From an uncultured Desulfovibrio sp. (GTDB taxonomy: Bacteria; Desulfobacterota; Desulfovibrionia; Desulfovibrionales; Desulfovibrionaceae): a stretch of DNA of 64,000 nt. The notes under the pieces are model-generated. The model did not search any database, was not told where the DNA came from, and saw nothing but the letters and a program-made list of their open reading frames with translations. A program made the position numbers and the translations under genes. Positions 1 through 8,331 of the stretch are shown here, piece after piece (position 1 is the stretch's first letter; the number at the start of each line of letters is the position of its first letter). The DNA lies in the NCBI RefSeq assembly GCF_902477725.1, contig NZ_CABSIF010000016.1, positions 1 to 64,000 on the forward strand, read 5' to 3'.

Positions 1-172
1 AGGAAAGCTCAAGCACACCCAGAAGGTCTTCAGGACAGTCCACAGGGATCTGATACTCGACATTGTTGGCATTGGCCGCGCGATGCGCAGCTTCCTGCTT
101 GATATCGGATACAAAGCTCGGCCATGGACCGGATTCAAGCTGATCCAACTGCGGCGTTGCGAATTTTGACAT
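1..172 (-). CDS. dsrA: Dissimilatory sulfite reductase alpha subunit, N-terminal fragment
   Basis: The reverse strand reads ATG at 172 and stays open to the window edge (57 complete codons). The product begins MSKFATPQLDQLESG, followed by PWPSFVSDIKQEA and later PVDCPEDLLGVLELS, which I recognise as the conserved N-terminus of DsrA from Desulfovibrio. DsrAB with DsrC reduces sulfite to the sulfide level in the cytoplasm, the last step of sulfate respiration, using siroheme and [4Fe-4S] clusters. The heme and cluster ligands lie outside the window. A GAGG Shine-Dalgarno lies about 8 bases before the ATG; a second ATG sits directly in front (175) and could also be used. The rest of dsrA, and presumably dsrB, continue beyond the left edge. 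Confidence 0.9.
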   Translation of the reverse strand, partial: MSKFATPQLDQLESGPWPSFVSDIKQEAAHRAANANNVEYQIPVDCPEDLLGVLELS

Positions 173-449
173 CATCACACCTCAAAAGTTCATTGTTCTG
201 TCCAGCCCAGAGCACAAAGCCAGACATTGATCGAGCAAAATCATATGCCATCGGAAGCTGCGCAAAGCACGGCAAGTTGCCCGCTCAGTCTCCGTGGTTT
301 CCTTTTGCCTGCTTCAGCCCAATATGCTTTCCCCATTGTGTGGGGGAGCAGCATCATTGGGTCGTAGTATTCAAGAACCAAGCCGTTATATATTATTCCT
401 TTAATTACGGTGTATTGCGGAATTTTGTGCGTCATTCTATGCTTGCAGC

Positions 450-485
450 GAAATGATATTTCATAAATAAAAACGAAATTTCGTT
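450..485. promoter_or_regulatory. Two inverted repeats upstream of dsrA, possible operators
   Basis: Two dyads lie about 280-310 bases upstream of the dsrA start: GAAATGATATTTC (450-462, 5-3-5) and the perfect 14-base palindrome AACGAAATTTCGTT (472-485). Their centres are about 22 bases apart, roughly two helical turns, which suits dimers binding side by side. They do not match the Rex or HcpR-type TTGTGA/TCACAA boxes known from sulfate reducers. The protein that binds is unknown. Confidence 0.35.
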
Positions 486-735
486 GTTTTCACGCAAATA
501 TTGCTGTGCTTGAGTGGTGTCGCTTTATGTGGGCTAAGGCATTTGCTTGATCTGCCTTGGGATATGGTGAAGAGGCAGGAGGGCTAAAAAATATTTTTTC
601 TAAAGGAGGGCGGGCGGCGATATTTTTGCTGTCAGGGCCAGAAGGGCACATCTGCGCATGCCACGTATCAGATTAATATTGCAGATTAAAAAATTTCAAG
701 GCAGGGTGTCGCAAGTAGATAAAATGTAATGAAAG

Positions 736-845
736 GGTATTTTCTGTCGACTGGTATCTTATGTTGACAGGAATACCAATTATGGCATGATTCAACCACC
801 TCAACTGTTTTTTCGTGCAATTCCCCGGCTTCCGTCGGGGTTTTG
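736..845 (+). ncRNA. Candidate small RNA or orphan leader ending in a terminator
   Basis: An imperfect stem-loop (736-748 pairing with 766-777, GGTATT.../...ATACC) is followed by about 45 unpaired bases containing CCACCTC and then by a hairpin CCCCG-N8-CGGGG (823-840) with TTTT (841-844). The order structured domain, linker, Rho-independent terminator is typical of small RNAs. No plus-strand gene lies upstream to explain the terminator. No strong promoter was found, so the call stays tentative. Confidence 0.3.
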
Positions 846-929
846 CATTTGTTTGAGTTGCCTGCCAAAGGAGTTCCCTCAACTGGTTGTGCACCGGGCG
901 AGAGCAGCAAAAGTTAGGCCGCACAAATG

Positions 930-973
930 AAAACCGCGCATACCGCCCTGATAAAGGATGGCTGCGCGGTTTT
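930..973 (-). terminator. Terminator downstream of the DUF2156 gene
   Basis: An 11-bp perfect stem AAAACCGCGCA / TGCGCGGTTTT surrounds a 22-base loop, with T-runs on either strand. It lies about 70 bases after the minus-strand stop at 1042, so it most likely ends the lysA-MATE-DUF2156 transcript. Confidence 0.7.
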
Positions 974-1041
974 TCTGCATTTCAGCTCCGAAGCGCGGTG
1001 AACAGAGATTGCCCCCCACGCTACGGCGCAGCAGCTAAATG

Positions 1042-1935
1042 TCAGCTCTTGCGGATGCGCACCTTGTACTTGCGCAGAAAGTCGGCAGGCAGGTAGGTCA
1101 TTTTGGCCTGGCGCAGACCTTCTTCGTCCAGATCCTGCGCCCGGTTGATGTAGGTAAATCCTGCGCCAGCGTTGCGCGAGAACAGGCAGTTGATGGTCTG
1201 GTACACGCCCTTGAAGCCATTCAGGCCTTTTTCGTAATGCACGCCAAGGTTTGCGCCGTCCAGGTTTTCGCCAACGCTGAAAGCCACCATCTTGCCGTCC
1301 ACATAGAGCGAACCGCCCACGAGCCCGGTAAAACAGTTCCAGTGGCTGAGCACACGGTTGATGGCCTCGTTCTCGGCCCTGAGCGAAGGCGATTCCTCGC
1401 ATTCGTGCCACTGGCACCAGTCGTCCTGCACTGCCAGCACGTCTTCAACCATGGCGTCATCCAGCGTGTGGTAGTCCGGCTGGCCGTAAGTCTTCACATA
1501 GCTGTTGAGATGATTTTTCTTTTTATGGAAGCGGTTGCCCGGCAGTTCCGCCAGTTCTTCCTGTTTGTACAGGTATTCCCACTGGCCGCGGTCTTCTTCT
1601 GCATCCACAAGGCCGGGCAGTTCGCGCTGCCAGATTTCCAGCAGTTTTTCCGGCACGCGGGTGATGTTGTGGGCTTCGGGGTTGAAGCCGCAGGGCAGCA
1701 GATCCTTCCACGAAACCGTGTTCCAGTCGCCCACAGGGGCCCAGCACACGGCATAGGGCCGGGTTTGGCGGATCCAGCAAAGGTTGTCCTCAAAGCACCA
1801 TTCAAGCCCGTAGTAATCCTGCCAGCCCCACAGGTTTGCCAGGGTATAGTCCAGTGAACGCTGAGGGGTGCGGCCCCACAGTTCGTAATACTGCTGGCGT
1901 CCGTCCAGACTGACAGGGGTAAAGGTCTTGCTCAC
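1042..1935 (-). CDS. DUF2156 (phosphatidylglycerol lysyltransferase C-terminal-like) protein
   Basis: The 297-residue product resembles the DUF2156 family, the GNAT-like fold that also forms the catalytic half of MprF-type aminoacyl-phosphatidylglycerol synthases. The C-terminus carries the family signature YINRAQDLDEEGLRQAK followed by a YLPADFLRKY motif. No membrane segments are present, so this is the soluble stand-alone form, whose substrate is not established. The start is GTG at 1935, chosen because GAGGAGA precedes it by about 5 bases. The frame stays open far upstream, but that part is antisense-like sequence inside the MATE gene. It lies 89 bases after the MATE stop and is probably co-transcribed with it. 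Confidence 0.75.
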   Translation of the reverse strand: MSKTFTPVSLDGRQQYYELWGRTPQRSLDYTLANLWGWQDYYGLEWCFEDNLCWIRQTRPYAVCWAPVGDWNTVSWKDLLPCGFNPEAHNITRVPEKLLEIWQRELPGLVDAEEDRGQWEYLYKQEELAELPGNRFHKKKNHLNSYVKTYGQPDYHTLDDAMVEDVLAVQDDWCQWHECEESPSLRAENEAINRVLSHWNCFTGLVGGSLYVDGKMVAFSVGENLDGANLGVHYEKGLNGFKGVYQTINCLFSRNAGAGFTYINRAQDLDEEGLRQAKMTYLPADFLRKYKVRIRKS

Positions 1936-2024
1936 AATCGTCTCCTCGCGTCTCAATGCGCAGATGCATAAACAGTGCGCGGGCGCATGCCGAGGTGCCG
2001 CAATTGCGGCCTCCGGGGCGGTAT

Positions 2025-3437
2025 TTACGGGGTTTGCGGCTGACGGCAGCGGCTCATGGCAAAGCGCGTCCAGTCGCTGAAGAGCACCACATAAAGCATG
2101 ATGCTGGTTTGCAGAATCTGGGATACGAGCATGGCCACAAATACGCCCGAGGCGGTGCCCCAGAGCATGTGACCAAGCAGCCAGCCCAAGGGCAAGCGCA
2201 CCAGCCAGAAACTGCCGCCAAAAATCATGAGGTTGTACTTGGTGGCACCGGCTCCCGTCATCACGCCGCCCATGACAGTGCTTGCGATGGAAAAGGGTGT
2301 GGAGAGCAGGTTGTAGGTAAGGTAGCTTACAATCTGGGCTTGCGTGCCCGGCTCCTGCGAGAGCAGGTGGGCAACCTCCTGCCGGAAGGGCCAGAGCAGG
2401 GCGGCCATAAAGCTCATGGCCACAGCCGCAAGCGTCACCATATTGAGGGCCACGCGCCGGGCCTCGGCGGATTTGCCCGCACCAAGGCTGTTGCCCACCA
2501 GCACGGCCACGCTCATGTTGAAGGCCATGCCCGGCAGAAACAGCAGGGCCTCCACCCGCAGACCGGCATTGAGACCGGCCAGCGCGTTGACGCTGTCGGA
2601 GGGCAGTGACGCCACCAGAACAAACAGCATCATGTAGCCGGACTGCCATACGATCTGCGCCGCGCCTGCGGGCAGGGCCACCTTGAGCAGGTAGGGCAGG
2701 CCAGCGCGGAGCCAGCGCAGGGAGGGCAGGGATTTGCGGTTCAGATAGCCGGAATGCGCCAGCAGCACGCAGTTGCATACAGCGCCAAGATACTGCGCGC
2801 CCACGTTGGCCCATATCAGGCCCATATAACCCATGTTTGGCAGGCCAAACCAGCCAAGCCCAAGGCCAAGGCAGGCCAGCAGGTTGCACAGGCACACGCC
2901 GGAAGCAACCCATAGGGGCGGCAAAACCTGGCGCGTGGCGCGGAACATGACCCCGGTTGACGCGTACAGATACTGCGCGGGCAGACCAAGCATGCTGGCG
3001 GCCCACATTTCGCGGGCTTGCGGCATGATGCTGTCAGGCACCATGAGCATGCGCAGTATGCCATCGCTGAAAAGGGCGGCACCCAGGGCCACAAGAAGAC
3101 CAAGCCCCATGCAGCCGATAACAGTTGTGCCAATATAGCGTTGGGCGCGCATGACTTTAAGCGCGCCCAACGACTGGCTGACAGCCGCCGTAGCGCCGCT
3201 TGAAACAGCCATGGCGACCACCATCAGCAGGATGCTGCACTGGTTCACCATGCCCAGCGCCGCCTGAACATCCGCGCTGATCTGTCCGGCAACCCACACA
3301 GCCACAAAGCCCATGAAGAACATAAGGTACATCATGAGCATCTGGGGCCAGGTCAACCGCCAGACCGCGCGGGGGGAAGTGCTCAGGTCGGGCGCGGGCC
3401 GGGCCTGCTGCGCGGATGCGCCGCGTAATTGTGTCAC
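2025..3437 (-). CDS. MATE family efflux transporter
   Basis: A 470-residue, strongly hydrophobic protein with about twelve membrane segments and the two-lobe pattern of the MATE (multi-antimicrobial extrusion) superfamily, exporting cationic or aromatic compounds in exchange for Na+ or H+. MATE-like stretches are visible in both halves, for example AVSQSLGA near residue 90 and VLVGNSLGAGKSAEARR near residue 310, the paired Q/N-SLGAG signatures at the start of each half. The start ATG at 3437 lies 1 base beyond the end of the lysA stop codon, so the two are very likely translated from one mRNA. The substrate cannot be predicted. Confidence 0.85.
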   Translation of the reverse strand: MTQLRGASAQQARPAPDLSTSPRAVWRLTWPQMLMMYLMFFMGFVAVWVAGQISADVQAALGMVNQCSILLMVVAMAVSSGATAAVSQSLGALKVMRAQRYIGTTVIGCMGLGLLVALGAALFSDGILRMLMVPDSIMPQAREMWAASMLGLPAQYLYASTGVMFRATRQVLPPLWVASGVCLCNLLACLGLGLGWFGLPNMGYMGLIWANVGAQYLGAVCNCVLLAHSGYLNRKSLPSLRWLRAGLPYLLKVALPAGAAQIVWQSGYMMLFVLVASLPSDSVNALAGLNAGLRVEALLFLPGMAFNMSVAVLVGNSLGAGKSAEARRVALNMVTLAAVAMSFMAALLWPFRQEVAHLLSQEPGTQAQIVSYLTYNLLSTPFSIASTVMGGVMTGAGATKYNLMIFGGSFWLVRLPLGWLLGHMLWGTASGVFVAMLVSQILQTSIMLYVVLFSDWTRFAMSRCRQPQTP

Positions 3438-3438
3438 A

Positions 3439-4707
3439 TTAATCCATCAGGCAGCGCGCAAGATCCTCAAGGGTTTCGCGGCGGCGGATAAGTTTGGCAG
3501 TGCCGTCGCTTTGAATGAGAACTTCAGCAGGGCGACGACGCTGGTTGTAGTTGGAACCCATAGTAAATCCATAAGCTCCGGCGTCAAGTACCCCAAGCAC
3601 ATCTCCCTCGCACATAACGGGCAGTTCGCGTTCCTTGGCAAGGATATCGCCGCTTTCACAAATATTGCCCACAATGGTCTGCACCATGTTTTTGCGGGTC
3701 TGGGGGTCGGCCCCGTAAATTTCCACATCGTGGAAGGAATCGTACATGGCGGGGCGCACAAGCACGTTGAAGCCCAGGTTGGTGCCCACGTAGCGCTTGT
3801 CACCATTGTTTTTGACGGCAAACACGGTGCCCAGCAGAACGCAGCATTCGGCGGCCACATAGCGGCCCGGTTCCACAAGAAAACGGCCCTTGTAGCCGGA
3901 TTTTTCAGACCAGCCCGCAATGAGGGCGTGCAGGCGGCTGCCAAGGTCGGTCATGCTCAGGCGGGCCTGACCTTCGTACTTGTGGTAGGGAATGCCAAAG
4001 CCGCCGCCAAAGTCGATGACTTCGAGTTTTGCCAGCATGCTGGAGGGCAGGCGGTCGGCAAGGTGCAGCAGCACCTCGGCGGCATCAAGGTAGCCGTCGG
4101 GTTCCATAAAGAGCGAGCCGATGTGCTGGTTGATGCCAGCCAGCGTGAGGTCGTGCTTTTCAAGCAGGGCAAAAACTTCGTCCAGCTTGTCGGGGGTGAC
4201 GCCGAACTTGGTGTCCTTGCCCGCGGTGATGACCTTGGCATGGTGGCCCGCGCCAATGCCGGGGTTAAACCGCACCATGACCTTGCCACCCTTGTTGATG
4301 CGGCCAAGGGTATCAAGCTGCGAAAGAGAATCCACACTGATAAGCAGCCCGCGCGAAACGGCGTTTTTCAGCTCGGCTTCGGAGTTGTTGTTGGAAATAT
4401 ACAGAATTTCGGCAGGCGTAAAACCGGCCAGCTCGTCCATGTACAGTTCGCCGGGGCTCATGGCGTCTACCACCAGCCCTTCCTCGCGCACTATGCGCAG
4501 CAGGGCGGGGGTTGCATTGGCCTTAACAGAATAGTTCACACCGAAACCGGGGTGTTTGGAAAGCCCCATAAGGTCGCGGCAACGCTGCCGCAGCACGTTC
4601 TCATTGTATACATAGAGAGGGGTGCCGAAGGTTTCAGCCAGCTCGCGGGGGGTGTGGCGGCCATAAAAATTGCATTCGTCGGTGCACGTGGAGCGAATAT
4701 CGGACAT
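3439..4707 (-). CDS. lysA: Diaminopimelate decarboxylase
   Basis: A 422-residue PLP enzyme of the alanine racemase-like barrel family that decarboxylates meso-diaminopimelate to L-lysine. Visible signatures are NYSVKANATPALL (the PLP-binding lysine), HIGS, the glycine-rich phosphate loop VIDFGGGFGIPY, EPGRYVAAE, and the C-terminal CEGDVLG (catalytic Cys) and DAGAYGFTM. The start at 4707 is preceded by AGAGGT on the minus strand; the frame is open upstream to 4818, but that extension has no similarity to LysA. It is the first gene of the lysA-MATE-DUF2156 run. dapB, acting earlier in the same pathway, lies far away at 55.9 kb. Confidence 0.93.
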   Translation of the reverse strand: MSDIRSTCTDECNFYGRHTPRELAETFGTPLYVYNENVLRQRCRDLMGLSKHPGFGVNYSVKANATPALLRIVREEGLVVDAMSPGELYMDELAGFTPAEILYISNNNSEAELKNAVSRGLLISVDSLSQLDTLGRINKGGKVMVRFNPGIGAGHHAKVITAGKDTKFGVTPDKLDEVFALLEKHDLTLAGINQHIGSLFMEPDGYLDAAEVLLHLADRLPSSMLAKLEVIDFGGGFGIPYHKYEGQARLSMTDLGSRLHALIAGWSEKSGYKGRFLVEPGRYVAAECCVLLGTVFAVKNNGDKRYVGTNLGFNVLVRPAMYDSFHDVEIYGADPQTRKNMVQTIVGNICESGDILAKERELPVMCEGDVLGVLDAGAYGFTMGSNYNQRRRPAEVLIQSDGTAKLIRRRETLEDLARCLMD

Positions 4708-5120
4708 AAAAATACCTCTGAGATACCTCTGAAAGATTGCGTGTGCCGCCCGAACAAGAGCGGGATTTTCCCGTTGAGAGCAATTGCTGATTATTAGTGT
4801 CGTATGGCACTCTGTCAAGCCTGCAAGCTGCTGTAGTGGCGGTGTGGCAGCAGTGTCGCGCCAGGGCGGAATGCAACTACGGCAGTTGCATTTTTACCGT
4901 AATGACGCGCAAAAGATCAAAGTCCGCAAACCCGCGCTGGCAGGGGGATTGGAGGCATTTGTAACAACGTTACAGATTGACAGAAGCCCCCCGGCGTGTT
5001 TTGCTTGCACTTTATTATCGGGCGTTATTCTTTTCGCGGGCGGGTTTCTGCCCTGGCAGCTTCTGCCGACGATGCGGCACACTGCCGCAGACCGCCCACA
5101 TACACTGCAATGGAGTAGTT
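4708..5120. other. Divergent gap between lysA and the FKBP gene
   Basis: This 413-base interval should contain the promoters of lysA (minus) and the FKBP gene (plus). No clear sigma70 boxes stood out. The one definite structure is the terminator-like hairpin at 4870-4895. No protein gene is supported. Confidence 0.4.
4870..4895 (+). terminator. Orphan plus-strand terminator hairpin
   Basis: A perfect 9-bp stem AATGCAACT / AGTTGCATT with loop ACGGC is followed by TTTTT. It reads as an intrinsic terminator on the plus strand, yet the only gene to its left (lysA) runs on the minus strand. It may be an attenuator in a long leader of the FKBP gene or the end of a small RNA starting near 4.75 kb. 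Confidence 0.5.
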
Positions 5121-5543
5121 ATGCCTATTAAAAAAGGCGATACGGTGCGCGCGCATTACACGGGTACCCTTGACGATGGCACTGTGTTCGACTCTTCGCG
5201 TGAGCGCGAACCCCTGGAATTCGTGATGGGCAAGGGTATGCTGATCCCGGGTTTTGAATCCGCCGTTGACGGTCGCGAAGCGGGCGAAACCGTTACCGTG
5301 ACCGTTGCGCCTGATGATGCCTACGGCGAGGCTGATCCCGAACTGGTGTTCACCGTTCCCCGCGCCCAGGTGCCCGACCACATTCCCCTGAACGTGGGCG
5401 TGCCCTTGCAGCTCTCCAACGAGCAGGGCCAGATGGACGTGACCATCACCGAAGTTGGCTCGGACGAGATCACCCTTGACGCCAACCACCCCCTCGCTGG
5501 CAAGACGCTGACGTTTGAAATCGAAATCGTGAGCGTGAACTAA
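5121..5543 (+). CDS. FKBP-type peptidyl-prolyl isomerase, SlyD-like
   Basis: A 140-residue cytoplasmic FKBP domain with the SlyD-type insert-in-flap (IF) chaperone domain. The FKBP core is seen in VRAHYTGTLDDGTVFDSS and LIPGFESAVDGREAGE; the IF segment lies around residues 70-120 (DDAYGEADPELVFTVPR onward), and the strand closing the FKBP fold is TLTFEIEIVSVN. The His/Cys-rich metal-binding tail of E. coli SlyD is absent. Such proteins catalyse proline isomerisation and hold folding intermediates. The start at 5121 is preceded by GGAG; the frame is open upstream but shows no signal peptide. The gene stands alone. Confidence 0.88.
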   Translation: MPIKKGDTVRAHYTGTLDDGTVFDSSREREPLEFVMGKGMLIPGFESAVDGREAGETVTVTVAPDDAYGEADPELVFTVPRAQVPDHIPLNVGVPLQLSNEQGQMDVTITEVGSDEITLDANHPLAGKTLTFEIEIVSVN

Positions 5544-5893
5544 AGCGGTTTCTGGTTCGCGTTCCGGTTTTGCCGCTGCCTTTGCCTATTGGCCGTGTTG
5601 ATTGATTCTGCATGGCTGGCTTTGTGTGGTGGCGGGCAGCTCCAGGGCGCGTTCCGGTAGAGTATACTGTTCCGGGCCTGGCCCTCACGGTCAGGCCCGG
5701 AGATCATGGCTTTGGTGCGGGCGTCTGCACGGCGTCCGCAAGGTCTCTGCAACAGCCCCCCTTGTCCGCGTGCGCCAGGGCAGCACGGGCGCGGGCGTTT
5801 TGTGATTTGCATGCAGCGGCATAAATCCAACCGCCATAAGCGGGAATATCGGCACCCCCAACACTGCGCCAGCCCTGAGCGCGAGGTTCGTCC
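5544..5893. other. Gap and leader region upstream of glnN
   Basis: A 350-base interval without a supported gene. It contains TATACT (5663-5668), a possible -10 box without a good -35, immediately followed by a strong GC-rich hairpin: TCCGGGCCTG (5671-5680) pairs with CAGGCCCGGA (5692-5701), extended by three more pairs. There is no U-tract after the hairpin, so it is not a standard terminator. It could be a stabilising or regulatory element in the glnN leader. Confidence 0.4.
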
Positions 5894-8086
5894 ATGAGCA
5901 GCAAATCCGCCAGACAAAGCGCCATTGAGGCCATCACTACTTACAAACCCGAAGCGGCCCCCCTGAATTTTGTGGACACCAAACCCACCGATATTTTCGG
6001 GTGCAACGTATTCAATGACCGCATCATGCGTGAACGCCTGCCCAAGAGCGTGTACAAGGCGCTGCGTAAAACCATTGAATTCGGCGAACGCATGGACCCC
6101 GCCATCGCCGATACCGTTGCCGCAGTCATGAAAGACTGGGCCATTGAAAAGGGTGCCACCCACTTTACCCACATTTTTTATCCCCTCACCGGGCAGACTG
6201 CCGAAAAGCACGACAGCTTCCTGATGCCCGACGGATCTGGCGGCGTGATCGCCGAATTTTCCGGCTCCATGCTTATTCGCGGCGAACCTGACGCTTCGTC
6301 CTTCCCCTCCGGCGGCCTGCGCTCCACCTTTGAGGCGCGCGGCTATACCGCATGGGATGTGACCAGCCCCGCCTACATCATGGAGAACCCCAACGGCACC
6401 TTCCTGTGCATCCCCACCATGTTCCTTTCGTGGACGGGTGTTGCCCTGGACAAAAAAACGCCCATGCTGCGTTCCGGCCAGGCTCTGAACCGCGAGGCGC
6501 ACCGCGTGCTGGCGCTCTTTGGCGAAGATACGCCGCTGCCCATTGTTTCCTACGCCGGGCTTGAGCAGGAATATTTCTGCATTGACCACAACTTCAATTT
6601 TGCCCGCCCCGACCTCCAGATCGCCGGGCGTTCCCTGTTTGGCGCGCGCCCGGCCAAGGGGCAGGAATTCAGCGACCAGTATTTTGGCGTTATCCCGCAG
6701 CGTGTGCTTTCGTACATGATGGAAGTGGAGCGCGAACTGTACAAGCTGGGCGTGCCCGTGCGCACCCGCCACAACGAAGTGGCCCCCAGCCAGTACGAAA
6801 TCGCGCCTCTCTTTGAGGTGAGCAACCTCGCGGTTGACCACAACCACATCATCATGGCCAAGCTGCGCAACGTGGCAAAGCGCTACGGCCTCAAGTGCCT
6901 GCTGCACGAAAAACCCTTTGCGGGTGTGAACGGCTCGGGCAAGCATCTGAACTATTCCATCGGCAATGCGGAGCTGGGCACCCTGTTTGATCCCGGCGAA
7001 ACCCCGCATGCCAACGCCAAGTTCCTGGTGTTCTGCGCCGCCATGATCCGTGCCGTGCACAAGTTTGGCGGTCTGCTGCGCGCAACCGTCGCCAGCGCCA
7101 GCAACGACCACCGTCTGGGCGCCAACGAGGCCCCGCCGGCCATCATGTCCATCTTCCTTGGCGATCAGCTGACGGAAGTGTTTGAAGCCTTCCGCGCCGG
7201 ACGCGTTGAAAACGCCGCCGGTGGCCGCACGGGCCGCGCCCTCAATCTGGGCGTGGATACGCTGCCGCCGCTGCCCGCCGATCCCGGCGACCGCAACCGC
7301 ACAAGCCCCGTGGCCTTTACCGGCAACAGGTTCGAGTTCCGCGCGCTTGGCTCCAGCCAGTCTGCGGCGGGTTCCATCACCGCTCTCAACACCATGATGG
7401 CCGATTCGCTGGGCTTTGCAGCCGACTGGCTTGAAAAGGAACTGGCCCAGGGCAAGACCTTCAATCAGGCCCTGGAATCCTTTATCAGCCATGTCATCGA
7501 CGAGCACAGCGCCGTTATCTTCAACGGCGACGGCTATTCCGAAGTATGGCACAAGGAAGCCGAGCGCCGTGGCCTGCCCAACCTGCGCACCACCCCCGAG
7601 GCTCTGGCCGAACTGACCAAGCCCGAAGTGGTCAGCCTTTATGAAAAGGCAGGCGTGCTCAACAAGGCCGAACTCAAGGCGCGGCAGGAAATCTACCTTG
7701 AGCAGTACTGCAAGACCGTGCGCACCGAGGCCAATCTGGTTATCCGCATGGCCCACACCATCATTTACCCTGCGGGCATGCGCTATCAGGGTGAACTGGC
7801 CGCTGCCGCGGCCAACATGCGCGCCATCGGCAAGGATCCCAAAACTGTGACCCTGGCCGAAATCACTTCAAATCTGCGCCTCATGCAGGATGCCTGCGGC
7901 CAGCTTGAAGAAGTGCTGGCCAAGGCGGACAGCCTGGGCTACGGCTTTGAGGCCGCCCTGAGCTATCGCGAATATGTGCTGCCCCGCATGCTTGAAGTGC
8001 GCCGCTACGCGGACATGCTTGAAGTGCGCGTGGCTGACGACCTGTGGGCGCTGCCCAATTATCAGGAAATTCTGTTCGGCAAGTAG
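5894..8086 (+). CDS. glnN: Glutamine synthetase type III
   Basis: A 730-residue protein of the GSIII class (large, about 700-730 residues), which makes glutamine from glutamate, ammonia and ATP in the cytoplasm. Visible features are the N-terminal GSIII-specific region with FGCNVFND and FYPLTGQTAEKHD, the catalytic core motifs GLEQEYFCID and RHNEVAPSQYEIAPLFE, HEKPFAGVNGSGKH (ATP loop) and the ASASNDHRLGANEAPPAI block, then FEFRALGSSQS. The adenylylation tyrosine context of GSI is not expected in this class. The start at 5894 follows GAGG about 10 bases upstream. It is a single gene, probably transcribed from the 5.65 kb leader and ending at the hairpin at 8099. Confidence 0.93.
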   Translation: MSSKSARQSAIEAITTYKPEAAPLNFVDTKPTDIFGCNVFNDRIMRERLPKSVYKALRKTIEFGERMDPAIADTVAAVMKDWAIEKGATHFTHIFYPLTGQTAEKHDSFLMPDGSGGVIAEFSGSMLIRGEPDASSFPSGGLRSTFEARGYTAWDVTSPAYIMENPNGTFLCIPTMFLSWTGVALDKKTPMLRSGQALNREAHRVLALFGEDTPLPIVSYAGLEQEYFCIDHNFNFARPDLQIAGRSLFGARPAKGQEFSDQYFGVIPQRVLSYMMEVERELYKLGVPVRTRHNEVAPSQYEIAPLFEVSNLAVDHNHIIMAKLRNVAKRYGLKCLLHEKPFAGVNGSGKHLNYSIGNAELGTLFDPGETPHANAKFLVFCAAMIRAVHKFGGLLRATVASASNDHRLGANEAPPAIMSIFLGDQLTEVFEAFRAGRVENAAGGRTGRALNLGVDTLPPLPADPGDRNRTSPVAFTGNRFEFRALGSSQSAAGSITALNTMMADSLGFAADWLEKELAQGKTFNQALESFISHVIDEHSAVIFNGDGYSEVWHKEAERRGLPNLRTTPEALAELTKPEVVSLYEKAGVLNKAELKARQEIYLEQYCKTVRTEANLVIRMAHTIIYPAGMRYQGELAAAAANMRAIGKDPKTVTLAEITSNLRLMQDACGQLEEVLAKADSLGYGFEAALSYREYVLPRMLEVRRYADMLEVRVADDLWALPNYQEILFGK

Positions 8087-8098
8087 GCCGAGGAAGCA

Positions 8099-8131
8099 GG
8101 GAGGGCAAAGCCGCTCCGGGCGTGCCCTCCC
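8099..8131 (+). terminator. GC hairpin after glnN
   Basis: GGGAGGGCA (8099-8107) pairs perfectly with TGCCCTCCC (8123-8131), 13 bases after the glnN stop. The U-tract is poor (GCTTGCC), so it may act as an mRNA 3' stabiliser or a weak terminator. Confidence 0.5.
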
Positions 8132-8185
8132 GCTTGCCATAGCTGAGGCTGTAACGGAAATTTACTGAAAAACCGTCCTGCGTTG

Positions 8186-8214
8186 TTGACAGCCTGCGGC
8201 TGGATGCGTAGTGT
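8186..8214 (+). promoter_or_regulatory. Sigma70-type promoter of the trp operon
   Basis: A perfect TTGACA (8186-8191) is followed after 17 bases by TAGTGT (8209-8214). Transcription would begin near 8221, giving about 24 bases before the trpL start codon. No convincing TrpR-type operator overlaps it. Confidence 0.6.
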
Positions 8215-8244
8215 GACTTGAAACATAAGGAACTAGGCATTTAT

Positions 8245-8331
8245 ATGAACGTTTTCTCCAACACCATTTCTAACAGCTTCAAAGGCTGGTGGTGGCGCAT
8301 CCAACTGCGTGGGGGAGACGTGCGGGCTTAA
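8245..8331 (+). CDS. trpL: trp operon leader peptide
   Basis: A 28-codon ORF beginning MNVFSNTISNSFKG and continuing with three consecutive tryptophan codons (TGG x3 at 8287-8295), ending with TAA at 8329-8331. It lies between a good promoter and the attenuator hairpin, 99 bases before the trpE start. It is a ribosome sensor: charged tRNA-Trp lets the ribosome run to the stop codon, while shortage stalls it at the Trp run. AAGGA lies about 14 bases upstream, a long but possible ribosome binding distance. Confidence 0.92.
   Translation: MNVFSNTISNSFKGWWWRIQLRGGDVRA

Larger units (their letters stand above)
173..929. other. Long AT-rich gap upstream of dsrA
   Basis: No convincing protein gene was found in these roughly 750 bases. 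The first 400 bases are AT-rich and presumably carry the dsrA promoter and operators (see the dyads at 450-485). The distal half holds a hairpin and a plus-strand terminator that belong to no visible gene (see 736-845). Short open frames here lack family resemblance and ribosome binding sites. Confidence 0.5.

Noticed and set aside
124..456. 110-codon open frame antisense to dsrA and its upstream region
   Set aside because: No ribosome site, odd composition, and it overlaps the dsrA start on the opposite strand.
1936..3006. Long in-frame upstream extension of the DUF2156 gene on the same strand
   Set aside because: It lies wholly inside the MATE gene in another frame, reads as low-information Arg/Pro/Gly sequence and lacks a ribosome site; GTG at 1935 has GAGGAGA.
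5671..5701. SRP (4.5S) RNA in the glnN leader, suggested by GGTCAGGCCCGGA
   Set aside because: The sequence after it lacks the conserved GGAAGGNAGCAGCC apical loop; it is a plain hairpin.
5540..7756. 738-codon open frame antisense to glnN
   Set aside because: It mirrors the strong codon bias of glnN and shows no family motif. The same applies to long antisense frames opposite clpA and uvrB.
8220..8240. TrpR-type operator near the trp promoter (an AACTAG half-site)
   Set aside because: Only one half-site is present and there is no dyad; attenuation explains regulation without it.
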